Positions 53,411 through 64,000 of a stretch of 64,000 nt of DNA are shown here, one piece after another (the first letter of the stretch is position 1; each line of letters starts with the position of its first letter). Position numbers and translations under genes: made by a program. The DNA lies in assembly GCF_963576675.1 (NCBI RefSeq), contig NC_088916.1:79873501-79937500 (forward strand), written 5' to 3'. The notes beneath the pieces were generated by a model. That model was not told the origin of the DNA and made no database searches. It worked only from the letters and a program-made list of their open reading frames with translations. Source of the DNA: Euphorbia lathyris. Taxonomy: Eukaryota > Streptophyta > Magnoliopsida > Malpighiales > Euphorbiaceae.

Positions 53411-54629
53411 CTAATCATGTGGAGGTGAATCCGTTGGAGACGGTGTGGTTTCAACGTTTTGTCGACGGAAAAACGAAAGCATCCGACGACGGGTAGACTT
53501 GTGCTCCCTCCTCAAGTTGTTGAGGTTGTCATTCATCACCATATTGTTTTCCACCAAATCATCAATCCGTAAATTCATTTGGCGATTATGTGAATTGATT
53601 TGGGGTTCAAAATCTGCCTCAAATCAACCGGATCATCATCTTGAGGTGCTTGGGGTTGTGGTTGTGCTTGTGGTGCATCTTCCGCATCTTCCGCCTCTCC
53701 TCCTTCTTCGGTACCTACAAATTGTGAACTCGAAGTTCCTCCACCCATATTACCACGAAGATGGGCAATACGGACTCATAAGAAATAAAGACGGGAGGAA
53801 CCGAAGTAAGCAACAAGTGAGCCCGCTCAAGAGTCGAAATATCCAAAATTGGCACATATCCATGGTAGGAAGACATATCATAATCGGCCAACTCTCCACG
53901 TGCACCCAAAACAATAGCGGTAATAAAATTACCAAGAGGGACTTGAATGGTGTGAGCCCTCGAAGCACGATACAAATTATCAAATAGCATACCTATGCTA
54001 TCAACCCTCAAACCTTTAAACAAGCAATCAAGAACGAACAAATGCCTAACTTGAATTTTGGAGCTCTCAACACGACCAAACAAGGAAAAACTCAAGAATT
54101 TGTGAAAGAAGAACACACAATTGTCCCTAATCATCTTACTTGAAGTGTTTTTCGAGTTAAAATATGCTTGACCCGAAAGAGTATTCCAAATTGTGTCATT
54201 ATCAAAATCCCTAGGGTTGTCATGAAAATCACTAGTAGGAAAACCAAACATATTTCCCATGGCTTCATAATCTATGGTGTAAGTCACACCATTATTTCTA
54301 AAAGAGATGGAAGTTTTCTTCTTATCAAGTTGCAAAGTAACCAAAAACTCGACAATATATTCCGTAATGCTAGGAAAACGCATGGAAACAAATGTTTGCC
54401 AACCCAAAGTCTCAATGAAAGCATTAATCCGAGTAGAGAAATTTAACTCTCTTACCAAATCAAAGTCAAGGAAGTGAATGTCCACGAACTCCCTTTTGGA
54501 ATTAGAAAAATGAGTGAAACGATTCGCCTCTTCCTTGGAAGCTATGTCAAAATAAGCCCCGCAATGTATACGAAGGCGATTAGCTTCCGTAACTTGTGGC
54601 TTGTGACCAACACGCTTTGTTCTAAGCAT
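53411..54629 (-). pseudogene. Extra ORF, copy B (plant transposon/ATHILA ORF-1-like)
   Basis: Opens MLRTKRVGHKPQ at 54629 and is open for 304 codons to 53715. A frameshift near 53750 moves the natural C-terminus into another frame, where an acidic Gln/Pro stretch and a basic RREHKSTRRR segment run to a stop at 53411-53413. Core phrases ETLGWQTFVSMRFPSI, VTYTIDYEAMGNMFGFP and HKFLSFSLFGRVESSK parallel copy A. The family is found in the third ORF of Athila-type elements and in the Pfam-style putative plant transposon protein group. Function is unknown; an envelope-like role has been proposed for such ORFs in general, but nothing here shows it. Confidence 0.75.
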
Positions 54630-55570
54630 GATTGTGGTGTTTAGGGTTTGAAAAATAAAGAAGAAGAGATGAAGAAAGAAAAACCAAAGGTTGAAGATAA
54701 GTTGGGAATTGTAAGGTTTAATTGAATGAAAGAGAAGGTAGATGAAGAGGTAATTGATTGTGAATAGTGATGAATAAATTGGGAAGAGTAAAAGTGATGT
54801 ATTGGAAAGAGTTTAGAGTAAGGGATTGGGTATAATGTGAGGTGATGTGATATTTGTGTAAGGAATAGGTTTTTATAGGGGTGAATAGAGTGAGTTATAG
54901 GTAGATTAGGAATAGGAATAGGCTTAATTTAGTGCAAAAATTCGGAATTCCCACACCTACAGCACGCGTGTCGCGACCGATAATCTGGATTCTCGGTCGC
55001 GACACGACAATTTCAGAGAAGAATTCGCTCTGAAATTGGCCAGTTTTCGCTGGACTTACCGAGAATTAATAATTCTCGGCCGAGAATCGGCCCCTGGTGG
55101 CATATATTCACGCAATTTTAACTCTGTTCGTGCAATTTTCTGAGTAATTACGTCCTGATCCTAATTAAAAATGTACCTGTACTTAAAAAACATAAATGAT
55201 AAGGCATTAATTATAAGAAAAACCAAAGGTTTATCCTTATTAATTGAAAAATAATGAGATATAAATGCCTTAATGAGATTTTAATGAAGCATTAATGTAC
55301 ATTTAAGCATATAAGTTAAATGAATCATCTTTAATGAAATAAATACAAGTGCATGTATTTATTAACTGATATTAAAACCTTAATCTATTGAAACAAAATA
55401 TAAATGGATTAGATATATAATGTGATGAAAGTATGGATATATGTGTTAATTAATAAAAGTCATATTAGTTCATTACAAACATTATTATCTTCATATAAGC
55501 AAGAATGAGTAGAATTGATCAACATGAAATGGATTTAGTATAGATAGATTCATTATCGCATAGGAAATGG

Positions 55571-55631
<61 letters not shown>

Positions 55632-55790
55632 CAAGATCAAACTAAGAAAGGAACTAAAATGAATTGAAATTTTTATTGAACAACATATATGTACAAAAAT
55701 GAATCAAAACATAAAAACAAAGAAAAACGTAATATACACAAAACATGCAAATATTTACAAACGGAAAAAACAAACAAACTTAGACTTATT
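54630..55790 (-). other. Spacer between the two extra ORFs
   Basis: Contains one hairpin (54968-55005), one palindrome (55072-55087), A/T-rich DNA and an (AT)n tract at 55579-55628. No ORF. Confidence 0.7.
55579..55628. repeat. (AT)n microsatellite
   Basis: About 50 bp of AT dinucleotides inside the retroelement. Confidence 0.9.
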
Positions 55791-56664
55791 CTAAATACTC
55801 ATCCCTATCAATCGGGATTCGTCAGCCCTATAACGCTCTAATTTCAACTGCACGAAAGCTTGACGTTCTGGTGCAGAAAGAAAACGCGGGCCTGTCCTAA
55901 AAATACGTTTCACGAGGCCTTCATATTCCAAGAACTCATAGTCCAATTTTGGAAAAGATTCAGCATCTCTCCAAAGAACAGAAATAGTTCCCTTTGCCCC
56001 GAGAATTATCCACATATGATATTGCCGAAACCAATCTTCTTATCCTTGGATCGAGAAGCGGCAACAAGACCTTCCATTAAAATCTTGGAGGTATCAACTA
56101 TATTGCCTTGGAAAATATCTCCAAGGACATATAAATCCGTGTCTTTGACAACACTACTAAATGTGCGTCCGAACAAACTGTGACACAGAAATTTGTGTAG
56201 ATACATCATCGAATTGGAGTTGATGGATTGGTTGTAGGCGAGACGAGGATTGAAACGCCAAAATCCTGTTAGCATCCTCCATATATCTCTGGATGTCATA
56301 TCTCTACCAGGATGATGTTTGGTTGTATCCCTCGGGGGAAAACCAAACCAGGCATGTAATTCAGGGTATCCAAACGTAAAGGTTTCGCCATCCCTACGAA
56401 AACTAAGACGCACCTGTCGCTTGTTCACGAAACAAACTGTATAGAAAAATTCGAGAATCCAGTCTCCAATAATAGGAAACCTCATACGGGCGAACTTGGT
56501 CCATCCCAATCTCTCTAGATAGTGATTTATATCATCGCTGATCCCGAGTTCTTTATTTAAGAACTCGTCCATATAGGAAATGGCGCACCGTAGCGTTCTG
56601 ATAAGTCAGGACGCTTATTGCGTGAAGTAGCAATCTGCTTGGAAGATTTGTGTTTGGTAGTCAT
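55791..56664 (-). pseudogene. Extra ORF, copy A (plant transposon/ATHILA ORF-1-like)
   Basis: A likely original start ATG lies at 56664 (MTTKHKSSKQIATS), with a frameshift near 56575. The main frame 56572-56006 holds ERLGWTKFARMRFPIIG, RRDGETFTFGYPELHAWFGF and LHKFLCHSLFGRTFSS, and a second frameshift near 56010 leads into the last ~70 codons, ending at 55791. The same motif order as copy B at much lower identity shows an old duplication, not a recent one. Broken. Confidence 0.75.
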
Positions 56665-57340
56665 TGGGTTGAGGAACAAAAATGTTTCTGGAACTTTGTT
56701 TAAAAATGGTGTTTTTAGAATATCAGATTTTTGTCTGACAGAGATGAATAGAAAGGTAAGTAACAGAACTCTGAACCTCTTGATTTATTTATAGAAATCA
56801 TAGGACGAAAGAAGGTGTTGTTTTGATGCGAAAAGGCATAAAATCAGACCTTTTGGAGTTGAAGAAACTCAATTTTTCGAGTTTGAATGGCTGTGTCTGC
56901 AGGAGGAAGAAGAAACAGGTCTGATGGTGTAGAAAACACCCGTGTCGCGACCGAGACGCGACACGCTAATTTCCTTTCGGAAATCAGGCGTCGAAACCCC
57001 AATTTTCTGATTCTCGGCCGAGAATATTAATTCTCGGTAAGATCAGAAAAATCCCTTACCTTCTTGACAATTTTGAAAATGTAAATTCTCAACTGAGAAT
57101 CCCAAATTCTCGGCTGAGAATCTCTGAATTTCTTCTAATTCGAACTATTAACCTAAAATCTGATTAAAAACATGACTTAAATATATTTTCATGTATCTAA
57201 AACTTAATATAAATTCATCTAATAACTAAAAATCATAAAAATGAAATGTGTAAAAATAAAATAAAACAAAACTAAAAATTTAAACTAATAAAAATTCAAA
57301 CAAGAACAAAATGAAGAAAAAGTACACGAGAATTAACAAA
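56665..57340 (-). other. Spacer between pol and extra ORF copy A
   Basis: Contains a short hairpin (56942-56964) and the palindrome ATTCTCGGCCGAGAAT (57010-57025), plus degenerate relatives ttctcaactgagaat and ttctcggctgagaat near 57086-57122. No ORF. Confidence 0.65.
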
Positions 57341-60225
57341 TTAATCTTCAGAAAATTTTGTTATGAACTCAATTTCCTTAATTGGAGCATTTTCATAATA
57401 AATTTTGCATCTATTACCGTTAACCTTAAAGCGAACTCCGTTAGGTCCTTCAAGTTCTAAAGATCCATAGTCGAATGTTTTAACGACTAAATACGGTCTT
57501 GTCCATCTGGACTTAAGTTTACATGGAAACAATCGGAGTCGTGAATTAATAACAGCACCTTATCTCCAATGCTAAAGCTTTTGACTTTAATCTTGGCGTC
57601 GTGCCATTTTTTCACTTTTTCTTTATATATTTTTGCATTTTCGTAAGATAAATGACGTAATTCATCCAACTCATTCAAGTTGAGCAAACGTTTCTTGTCT
57701 GCTTGTTGCAAATCATAGTTAAGTGTTTTAATAGCCCAATAGGCTTTATGCTCTAATTCTACTGGTAAATGACATGCTTTCCCATACACTAGTCGATATG
57801 GTGTCATTCCTACTGGTGTTTTAAATGCAGTACGGTATGCCCATAATGCATTGTTAAGTTTACAAGACCAGTCTCTTCTTGAAGACGAAACTGTTTTCTC
57901 TAGAATCCATTTGAGTTCTCTATTTGATATCTCCGCCTGACCATTTGATTGAGGATGATATGGCGTAGATACGCAGTGGTGTACTCCATATTTTCTCATA
58001 AGTGTTTCAAAACTTCGGTTTATGAAATGGGTACCTCCATCACTTATCATGATTCTAGGGCATCCAAATCTACAAAATATATCTTCAAGAAACCTAACAA
58101 CAACCTTAGCATCATTTGTAGGGGTTGCAATTGCTTCAACCCACTTTGAAACATAATCTACGGCTACTAAAATATAAGTTTTTCCAAAAGAAGGGGGAAA
58201 AGGACCCATGAAATCGATTCCCCACACGTCGAAGACTTCAACTTCTAATATGTTTGTGAGAGGCATCTCATCTTTCCTTCCTAAATTCCCGGTTCTTTGA
58301 CATTTGTCACAACGAATAATAAATGAACGAACATCCTTAAACAACGTAGGCCAAAAGAATCCACATTCTAATATCCTAGCTACTGTTTTACTAACGCCGT
58401 TATGCCCTCCATAAGAGCTAGAATGACATTCTGACATTATAGACCCGTATTCATTTTCATTAACGCATCTCCTAATCATACCATCACCACAAGTTTTGAA
58501 CAAGAAAGGATCTTCCCAAAAATACTGTTTAACATCAGAAAAGAATTTTTTCTTTTGTTGGAAATTTAACCCTTCTAGAACAACGTTAGCTGCGAGATAA
58601 TTTGCTATATCCGCATACAATGGTGACATGACACTTTTTATTTGATAAAGATATTCATCAGGGAAATCATCTCGTATACCGATAGTTTCACCTATAGGAC
58701 CATTTTCATCTTCGAGTCTTGATAAACGATCGGCGATAAGGTTTTCTACTCCCTTTTTGTCTTTAATTTCTATATCAAATTCTTGTAACAACAAAACCCA
58801 TCTAATCAGACGTTGTTTTGCATCTTTCTTAGCAAATAGATACCTTAAAGCTGCGTGATCGGTATATATAATAACTTTAGATCCTAGCAGATATGACCTA
58901 AATTTATCACATGCAAAAACTACCGGTAGCATTTCTTTTTCGGTTGTGGTATAATTTAATTGTGCACCTGACAATGTGTGACTGGCATAATAAATAACAT
59001 GAAGCTTCTTATCCTTCCTTTGACCTAAAACACATCCGAAGGCTAAGTCACTTGCATCACACATGATTTCAAAAGGTAAATCCCAATCGGGTTTAGCAAT
59101 TATGGGTGCACTGACTAAAGCTGCTTTCAATGTTTCGAAAGCTTTAACACAATCTTCATTGAAATCAAAGGTTGAGTCTTTCATGAGTAAATTAGTAAGT
59201 GGTTTGGAAATTACAGAAAAGTTTTTAATAAATCGTCTGTAAAAACGTGCATGTCCTAAAAATGACCTTACTCCTTTAACAGTAGTTGGAGGGGGTAATT
59301 TTTCTATCACTGAAGTTTTTGCTCTATCCACTTCTAATCCTTTTTTAGATATTTTATGACCTAAAACAATTCCCTCGTCAACCATGAAATGACATTTTTC
59401 CCAGTTTAAAACTAAATTCGTTTCTTCACATCTAGACAAAACTTTATCCAAATTTCCTAAACATGCATCGAAAGAATCTCCGTATACTGAAAAATCATCC
59501 ATAAACACTTCCATGATATCTTCAATGGAATCGTTAAAAATCGCAGTCATACAACGTTGAAATGTTACTGGTGCATTACATAGACCAAAGGGCATTCTCC
59601 TATATGCAAAGGTTCCATAAGGACATGTGAAGGTTGTTTTATCTTGGTCATCCGGGTAAATATAAATTTGAAAGAATCCGGAGTAACCATCTAGAAAACA
59701 ATAGAAAGCATGACCATCTATCCTTTCAATCATTTGATCAATGAAAGGTAGAGGAAAATGATCTTTCCTGGTTGCTTTGTTAAGGTTCCTATAATCTATA
59801 CAAACCCTCCAACCGGTGGTGGTTTGCGTAGGTATTAATTCACCTTTGTCATTCCTTACTACAGTTATGCCTCCTTTTTTAGGTACACAATGGATTGGAC
59901 TAACTCATTCACTATCCGAAATAGGATAAATGATTCCATTGTCTAAAAGTTTAGTAATCTCATTTTTTACTACTTCTTTCATGTTCGGATTTAAGCGTCT
60001 TTGCCTATCTGCTTTAGGTGGCTTATCTTCTTCTAAGTGAATTCTGTGCATTACAATACTAGGGTTAATTCCTTTTAAGTCTGAAATTTGCCATCCCATA
60101 CTTCCTATCCTATTTCTAACAACCTCTTTCAATTTTTCTTCTTGAACATGTGTTAATTTGTTAGAGATAATTATAGGTAGAGAATCGCCTTCGCCTAAGA
60201 AAGCGTACCTCAAATGGTTTGGTAA
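57341..60225 (-). pseudogene. pol: reverse transcriptase, RNase H, integrase
   Basis: The same frame as gag-protease, separated from it by the stop at 60226-60228. Reverse transcriptase: [16 protein letters not shown] and the catalytic FMDD at 59505-59494 (the usual form in Athila/Tat). RNase [42 protein letters not shown]. Integrase: zinc-binding HX3-5H...CDKCQ, then [24 protein letters not shown] and [13 protein letters not shown] carrying the D, D, E triad. A TGA at 59905-59907 falls where a tryptophan is usual, and a single-base frameshift near 57540 separates the last 60 codons (end at 57341). Otherwise well preserved. Confidence 0.92.
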
Positions 60226-62559
60226 CTATTTAAGTTCTAATTTAGGGGGTATTACAATTGAAGGCGGAACTGGTCCATCTTCTCGAATCAAAGGCTCTGG
60301 GTCCTTATCTTCTAATTCTTCACCCATTATAGGTTCTATTATTTCTTCTTTTTGAATAATGTCATTGACACATTCTTCAACTAAATCAAGTTTCATACAA
60401 GCGAATTCCTCCGTAGGATATTTCATCGCTTTGTTCATATCAAACTCAATCTTATCGTCTCCTATCCTTAAAACTACTTTCCCTTCCGACACATCAACTA
60501 GAGCACGTCTCGTGTTCATAAACGGTCTACCAAATATTAGCGGACAATTAACGTCATATGCAAAATCTAATATAACGAAATCGGTAGGAAAAATAAATTT
60601 GTCAACTTTAACTAAAACATCCTCAATTATACCATATGGTCTTTTAGTGGTTTGATCCGCTAATTGCAAAACCATATTGGTACGTTTGATATCTTCTTCT
60701 AAACCTAACTTATTAAAAATAGACAATGACATTAAATTTATACTTGCTCCTAAATCACAAAGACAACTTGGGAATTCAATATCTTCCAATTTACACGGAA
60801 TAGTAAAACATCCGGGATCTTTGAGTTTAGTAGGCAAATTACTCGACACTATCGAACTACAGTCTTCAGTTAGCGAAATGGATGAAATTCCTTCCCAACT
60901 AAATTTCTTTGAAATTAAATCTTTTAAGAAATTTCCATAGTTGGGAATTTGCGTAATCGCATCCATAAATGTCAAATTAATGTGCAAATTTTTAAGGTTA
61001 TCTAAAAACGTTAAAAGTTGTTTGTCATAGTCCTTATTTCGGACTTTGTGTGAAAAAGGTGGTTTGGGTACAAAAGTTTTTGCATTTGAGTCAATTGATG
61101 AACTTTTTGTGTTTAATTTATCTTCTTTGGACTTTGGTAAATCAGTTCCTGGTAAAGTTGAATCTCCGGGCATTTCCGGACCTAAGTAATTTTTCCCTGA
61201 ACGAGGAGTGATAGCCCTCACATGCTCTTTCGGATTTTCTTCCGTATGGCTGGGAAGACTTCCCTCTTTGCGGGATGGAATTGATTTAGCAATTTGGCCA
61301 ATTTGAACCTCCAAATTATGGATGCTAGATGAATGGTTTTTAATAAGCTGATCGAATTTATTCTCGATCCATTTAAAACCATCGTCGTGATTACTTATTT
61401 TTCCACTCATAGCATCTATAAATTTGTCGATTTTAGAAGATAAAGTGCTAATCGTATCTCTTGATTGATTTTGATAATTATTGGTACGATTTTGATTAGC
61501 ATTTGCATTATTATTATCTTTCGAGTTAAAGTTAGGATGATTCCTCCATCGAGGATTATAGGTATTAGAATAAGGATTATTAGTTTGGTTTTGCCCTTGG
61601 ACAAAATTTACCTGTTCAATCTCGCTCATACCTTCATAATCCACATCCGTTTGGATTGGATTACCATTAGAATCACACGGTGCCATAAACCTATCAATTT
61701 TGTGCGATAAGGCAGAAAATTGGGCTTGTAACATCGCAACTGGATCAAGATTCACTATACCTTTAACCGATGATGTGTTCGAGGATGATGGTTTCGCCAC
61801 TGGTATATGTCCACGATCCGCGGGCCACATACTGCTGTTAATTGCCATTTCTTCCAAAAGTTCTCTTGCTTGGGCAGATGTCTTTTTCATGAATAGCCCT
61901 CCCGACATTGCATCTAATGAACCTCTAGTTGTAGGATTTAATCCATTATAAAATGTTTGCATTAAAAGTTCAGCGGGCAATTGGTGGTGGGGGCATAAAC
62001 GTTGAAGTTCTTTAAAATGTTCCCAAGCCTCATAAAGAGTTTCATTATCATTTTGAGAAAAAGATGTTAACTCTTTTATAACTCTTGCGGTTTTTGCTAA
62101 AGGAAAATATTTCGATAAAAACGCTTGGGCTAATTGCTCCCAAGTTTCAAACGTTGCGCCTGGCATTGAAGTTAACCATTCTTTGGCCCTGTCCTTCAAA
62201 GTGAAAGGAAAGAGGCGAAGTTTGATTGCTTCGGCAGTCACATCATTTATTTTAAAAGTGTCACAAATTTCAAAGAAATTTGTCAAGTGGGTGTTAGGAT
62301 TTTCGTTGGGTAACCCGTAAAATGTTACATTATTTTGCAACATATTAAGCAATGCTGGCTTAATTTCAAATTGGTTTGCGGTGATTCTGGGTCTAACGAT
62401 ACTATTGGTTACACCGGCCACTCCCGGCCTATTGGTTAATGGAGTTTTATTTTTCTTGTCTTTCTTTTTCTTTTTAATCGTCTTTTCAATTTCTGGGTCT
62501 AGCGGTTTTAGTGGAATGCCTGAACTTCGACAACTGCGCATGAACTTGAAATCTTGCAC
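60226..62559 (-). CDS. gag-protease of the Athila/Tat element
   Basis: An uninterrupted 777-codon frame. The retrotransposon gag domain spans about residues 70-260 (FYGLPNENPNTHLTNF, LRLFPFTLKDRAKEWL, TWEQLAQAFLSKYFP, LYEAWEHFKELQRLCP). It is followed by an Asn-rich linker, and an aspartic protease around Asp602 (CDLGASINLM, with ADQTTKRPYG and FGRPFMNT further on). I see no CCHC zinc knuckle. It ends in TAG at 60226-60228, while the same frame continues straight into pol without any other break, so this amber codon is either a mutation or a readthrough point. Start chosen at the first ATG about 150 bases after the primer site. Confidence 0.9.
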   Translation of the reverse strand: MQDFKFMRSCRSSGIPLKPLDPEIEKTIKKKKKDKKNKTPLTNRPGVAGVTNSIVRPRITANQFEIKPALLNMLQNNVTFYGLPNENPNTHLTNFFEICDTFKINDVTAEAIKLRLFPFTLKDRAKEWLTSMPGATFETWEQLAQAFLSKYFPLAKTARVIKELTSFSQNDNETLYEAWEHFKELQRLCPHHQLPAELLMQTFYNGLNPTTRGSLDAMSGGLFMKKTSAQARELLEEMAINSSMWPADRGHIPVAKPSSSNTSSVKGIVNLDPVAMLQAQFSALSHKIDRFMAPCDSNGNPIQTDVDYEGMSEIEQVNFVQGQNQTNNPYSNTYNPRWRNHPNFNSKDNNNANANQNRTNNYQNQSRDTISTLSSKIDKFIDAMSGKISNHDDGFKWIENKFDQLIKNHSSSIHNLEVQIGQIAKSIPSRKEGSLPSHTEENPKEHVRAITPRSGKNYLGPEMPGDSTLPGTDLPKSKEDKLNTKSSSIDSNAKTFVPKPPFSHKVRNKDYDKQLLTFLDNLKNLHINLTFMDAITQIPNYGNFLKDLISKKFSWEGISSISLTEDCSSIVSSNLPTKLKDPGCFTIPCKLEDIEFPSCLCDLGASINLMSLSIFNKLGLEEDIKRTNMVLQLADQTTKRPYGIIEDVLVKVDKFIFPTDFVILDFAYDVNCPLIFGRPFMNTRRALVDVSEGKVVLRIGDDKIEFDMNKAMKYPTEEFACMKLDLVEECVNDIIQKEEIIEPIMGEELEDKDPEPLIREDGPVPPSIVIPPKLELK

Positions 62560-62707
62560 GAACTAAAACTACTTCAAAACAGAATTTGAAAAATAAATAT
62601 GTTAGTAATTTGAAATAAATAAAATATAAAAGTTTGAATAAGTATGTATAAACCTAGATTCGAAATAAAACACGAAAAATCTAAATTTTTGTTAAAAATT
62701 TTGTCGT

Positions 62708-62725
62708 TCCCCGGCAAGGGCACCA
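62708..62725 (-). promoter_or_regulatory. Primer binding site, tRNA-Asp type
   Basis: On the minus strand tggtgcccttgccgggga begins six bases after the 5' LTR. It matches the 3' end of plant tRNA-Asp (tggcgccgttgccgggga complement) except at two positions, as in other Athila/Tat elements. Confidence 0.8.
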
Positions 62726-62731
62726 AAAACT

Positions 62732-64000
62732 TGTTGAGCGACTTCCGCAAGTGCACGGTTTCTCTTATAGTAATAAAAATATATCGATCCCATAGGGAAC
62801 GTATTTTAACGAAAACTTATTTTAATTCAGTTTGATTTACTTTCAAGGTTTATAATATGGAAAATCGTTTAATTGGATTTGGTTTTGAAATTGATAGAAT
62901 AAGAATTAGATTAGAGCATGTAGAATGTTAGAAATCAATTCTGTTTTGAGTATGAATTTACAAGACAGAAACGTTTAGTGCTTTAGAAAAGGGAATAAAT
63001 GTATTCGTTTGCATTAAGCAAAGAAAACACCTTTAAACTTTGTATAAATTATATAAATGTAATAACATAAACTCCTTCAATTAAAAGGCCTTGAACGCAG
63101 ACAATCCTCTTAACTGGTTTAGATTGCTTCCTTAACCAAATTAATACTTCAATCCAAGATATCAATTTGCCTAAGTGTTTAACAAAGTTTCCTTGTAAAG
63201 ATTTTGAATTCAACTACGTTTTAATGAAAACACCAGAACTCACTTCGGATCAGCTACAGAAGTGCTACATAAAAATCTATTGAATTGAATAAACTTTATT
63301 AGATGAAGTATGAATTTGATACAAGTTTATAGAGAAAAAGAAGCATGGAAGCTGTCATCGACTTTCAAGCGAACGGGTTGTCGATCCTTTCCTTGAACCT
63401 CGATTAGAGTTTGTCAGGCTTATGGGTCGAATCCTCTACTTAATCTTCTCGCTGAATCTTCGGAATAGAGATGGTTCCTTCTACTACCAGAATGTAAACT
63501 AATATGAACAAATCTTAATCTAAATCTAAATGCTACTGTGTTTGTAATTATTTGATAAACAATGTGTGTACATCATATTGCTTTTTACAAGATCGAACTT
63601 TTAACTCTGAATTGCTTGACTCAGAATTTCTGCATTAATTCTGTACTAAATCTTCTCTTCAATATATCATTTAACTCTGAAACAACTCTCTATTTATAGA
63701 TGTTGAGGAGTCATGTCTGATGCGAAGCGGTGTTCTTATCCAATCCAACGGACGCGTTTCGTCGAAAACGAACATGTGCAAATTACGTTTCCTGAAAATC
63801 TGAACTTACCGAGAATGTAAATTCTCGGCCGAGAATGGAGGAACATATATTCAGCCTTTGAAATGATAAGGGGGAGAGCTGGGCGACGCGTGTCGCGACC
63901 GAGAATGGAGGATTCTCGGTCGTGACACGAAATATTTTTCTCCGTCTCTGACTTCGTCCTCGTCCTCATTTCGGCGCGTTTGATTTTCGTCGTCTTTGAC
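62732..64000 (-). repeat. 5' LTR of the Athila/Tat element (cut by window end)
   Basis: 1269 bp shown. Aligns along its length with 47568-48799 and, after the insert, with 51819 onward. By comparison about 190 bp more should lie beyond the window. Holds palindrome 63821-63836 and hairpin 63890-63928. Confidence 0.9.

Larger units (their letters stand above)
47568..64000 (-). mobile_element. Athila/Tat-type Ty3/gypsy LTR retrotransposon
   Basis: One element read right to left: 5' LTR (62732 to past the window end), tRNA-Asp-like primer site, gag-protease, reverse transcriptase, RNase H, integrase, two extra ORFs, long non-coding 3' region, polypurine tract and 3' LTR (52048-47568 minus a 3014-bp insert). 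The two LTRs are nearly identical where they can be compared (long identical runs with scattered single changes), so the insertion is recent relative to the LINE and MITEs. The pol order and the extra ORF after integrase place it in the Athila/Tat branch. A few stops and frameshifts make this copy defective. Confidence 0.93.

Overview
This window is nuclear DNA of a flowering plant, most likely a eudicot. The evidence is AT-rich DNA, plant-type split genes (a xylem cysteine peptidase, a PHT1 phosphate transporter and an HSP20-like protein), and a dense, nested load of plant transposable elements: an L1-type LINE, an Au-type SINE, TRIM elements, hAT- and Mutator-like MITEs, Ty1/copia and Ty3/gypsy remains, and an Athila/Tat-type LTR retrotransposon. 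I cannot place the species. Layout: 1-7.3 kb is intergenic and repeat-filled, with a 5'-truncated LINE with target duplication, a TRIM solo LTR with 5-bp target duplication, several MITEs and a second TRIM copy. 7.5-12.1 kb is a complete four-exon papain-type cysteine protease gene on the plus strand (359 aa, XCP-like), with a ~300-bp tandem duplication across its first splice donor and a 0.5-kb foldback element in intron 3. 12.1-17.1 kb holds MITEs, a decayed copia element and an Au SINE with perfect 18-bp target duplications. 17.1-22.1 kb is a two-exon PHT1 phosphate transporter gene on the minus strand (507 aa) whose 3.5-kb intron is mostly transposon, including three MITEs inserted one inside another. 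22.3-33.7 kb is repeat-only DNA, where several insertions can be read against a paralogous uninterrupted copy elsewhere in the window. 33.8-37.0 kb is a small alpha-crystallin-domain gene on the minus strand (151 aa) with an inferred long intron in its 5' UTR. 37.1-40.1 kb holds MITEs, one with pentanucleotide arrays. 40.1-45.7 kb is a full-length but inactivated LINE with an 18-bp target duplication. 47.6 kb to the window end is one Athila/Tat-type retrotransposon on the minus strand: 5' LTR (cut by the window end), tRNA-Asp-type primer site, gag-protease, pol, two diverged copies of an extra ORF, a polypurine tract and a 3' LTR. A 3.0-kb solo LTR of another family sits in the 3' LTR. Only three host genes are supported. 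No tRNA or rRNA gene, CRISPR array or bacterial-type operon is present. The most unusual structures are: (a) the duplicated extra ORF with a recurring hairpin-plus-palindrome module that also occurs in both LTRs; (b) an array of nine GGGCG-NN-CGCCC palindromes spaced 21-24 bp apart in the solo LTR; (c) the triple-nested MITEs in the transporter intron; (d) the tandem decoy splice donor in the protease gene.
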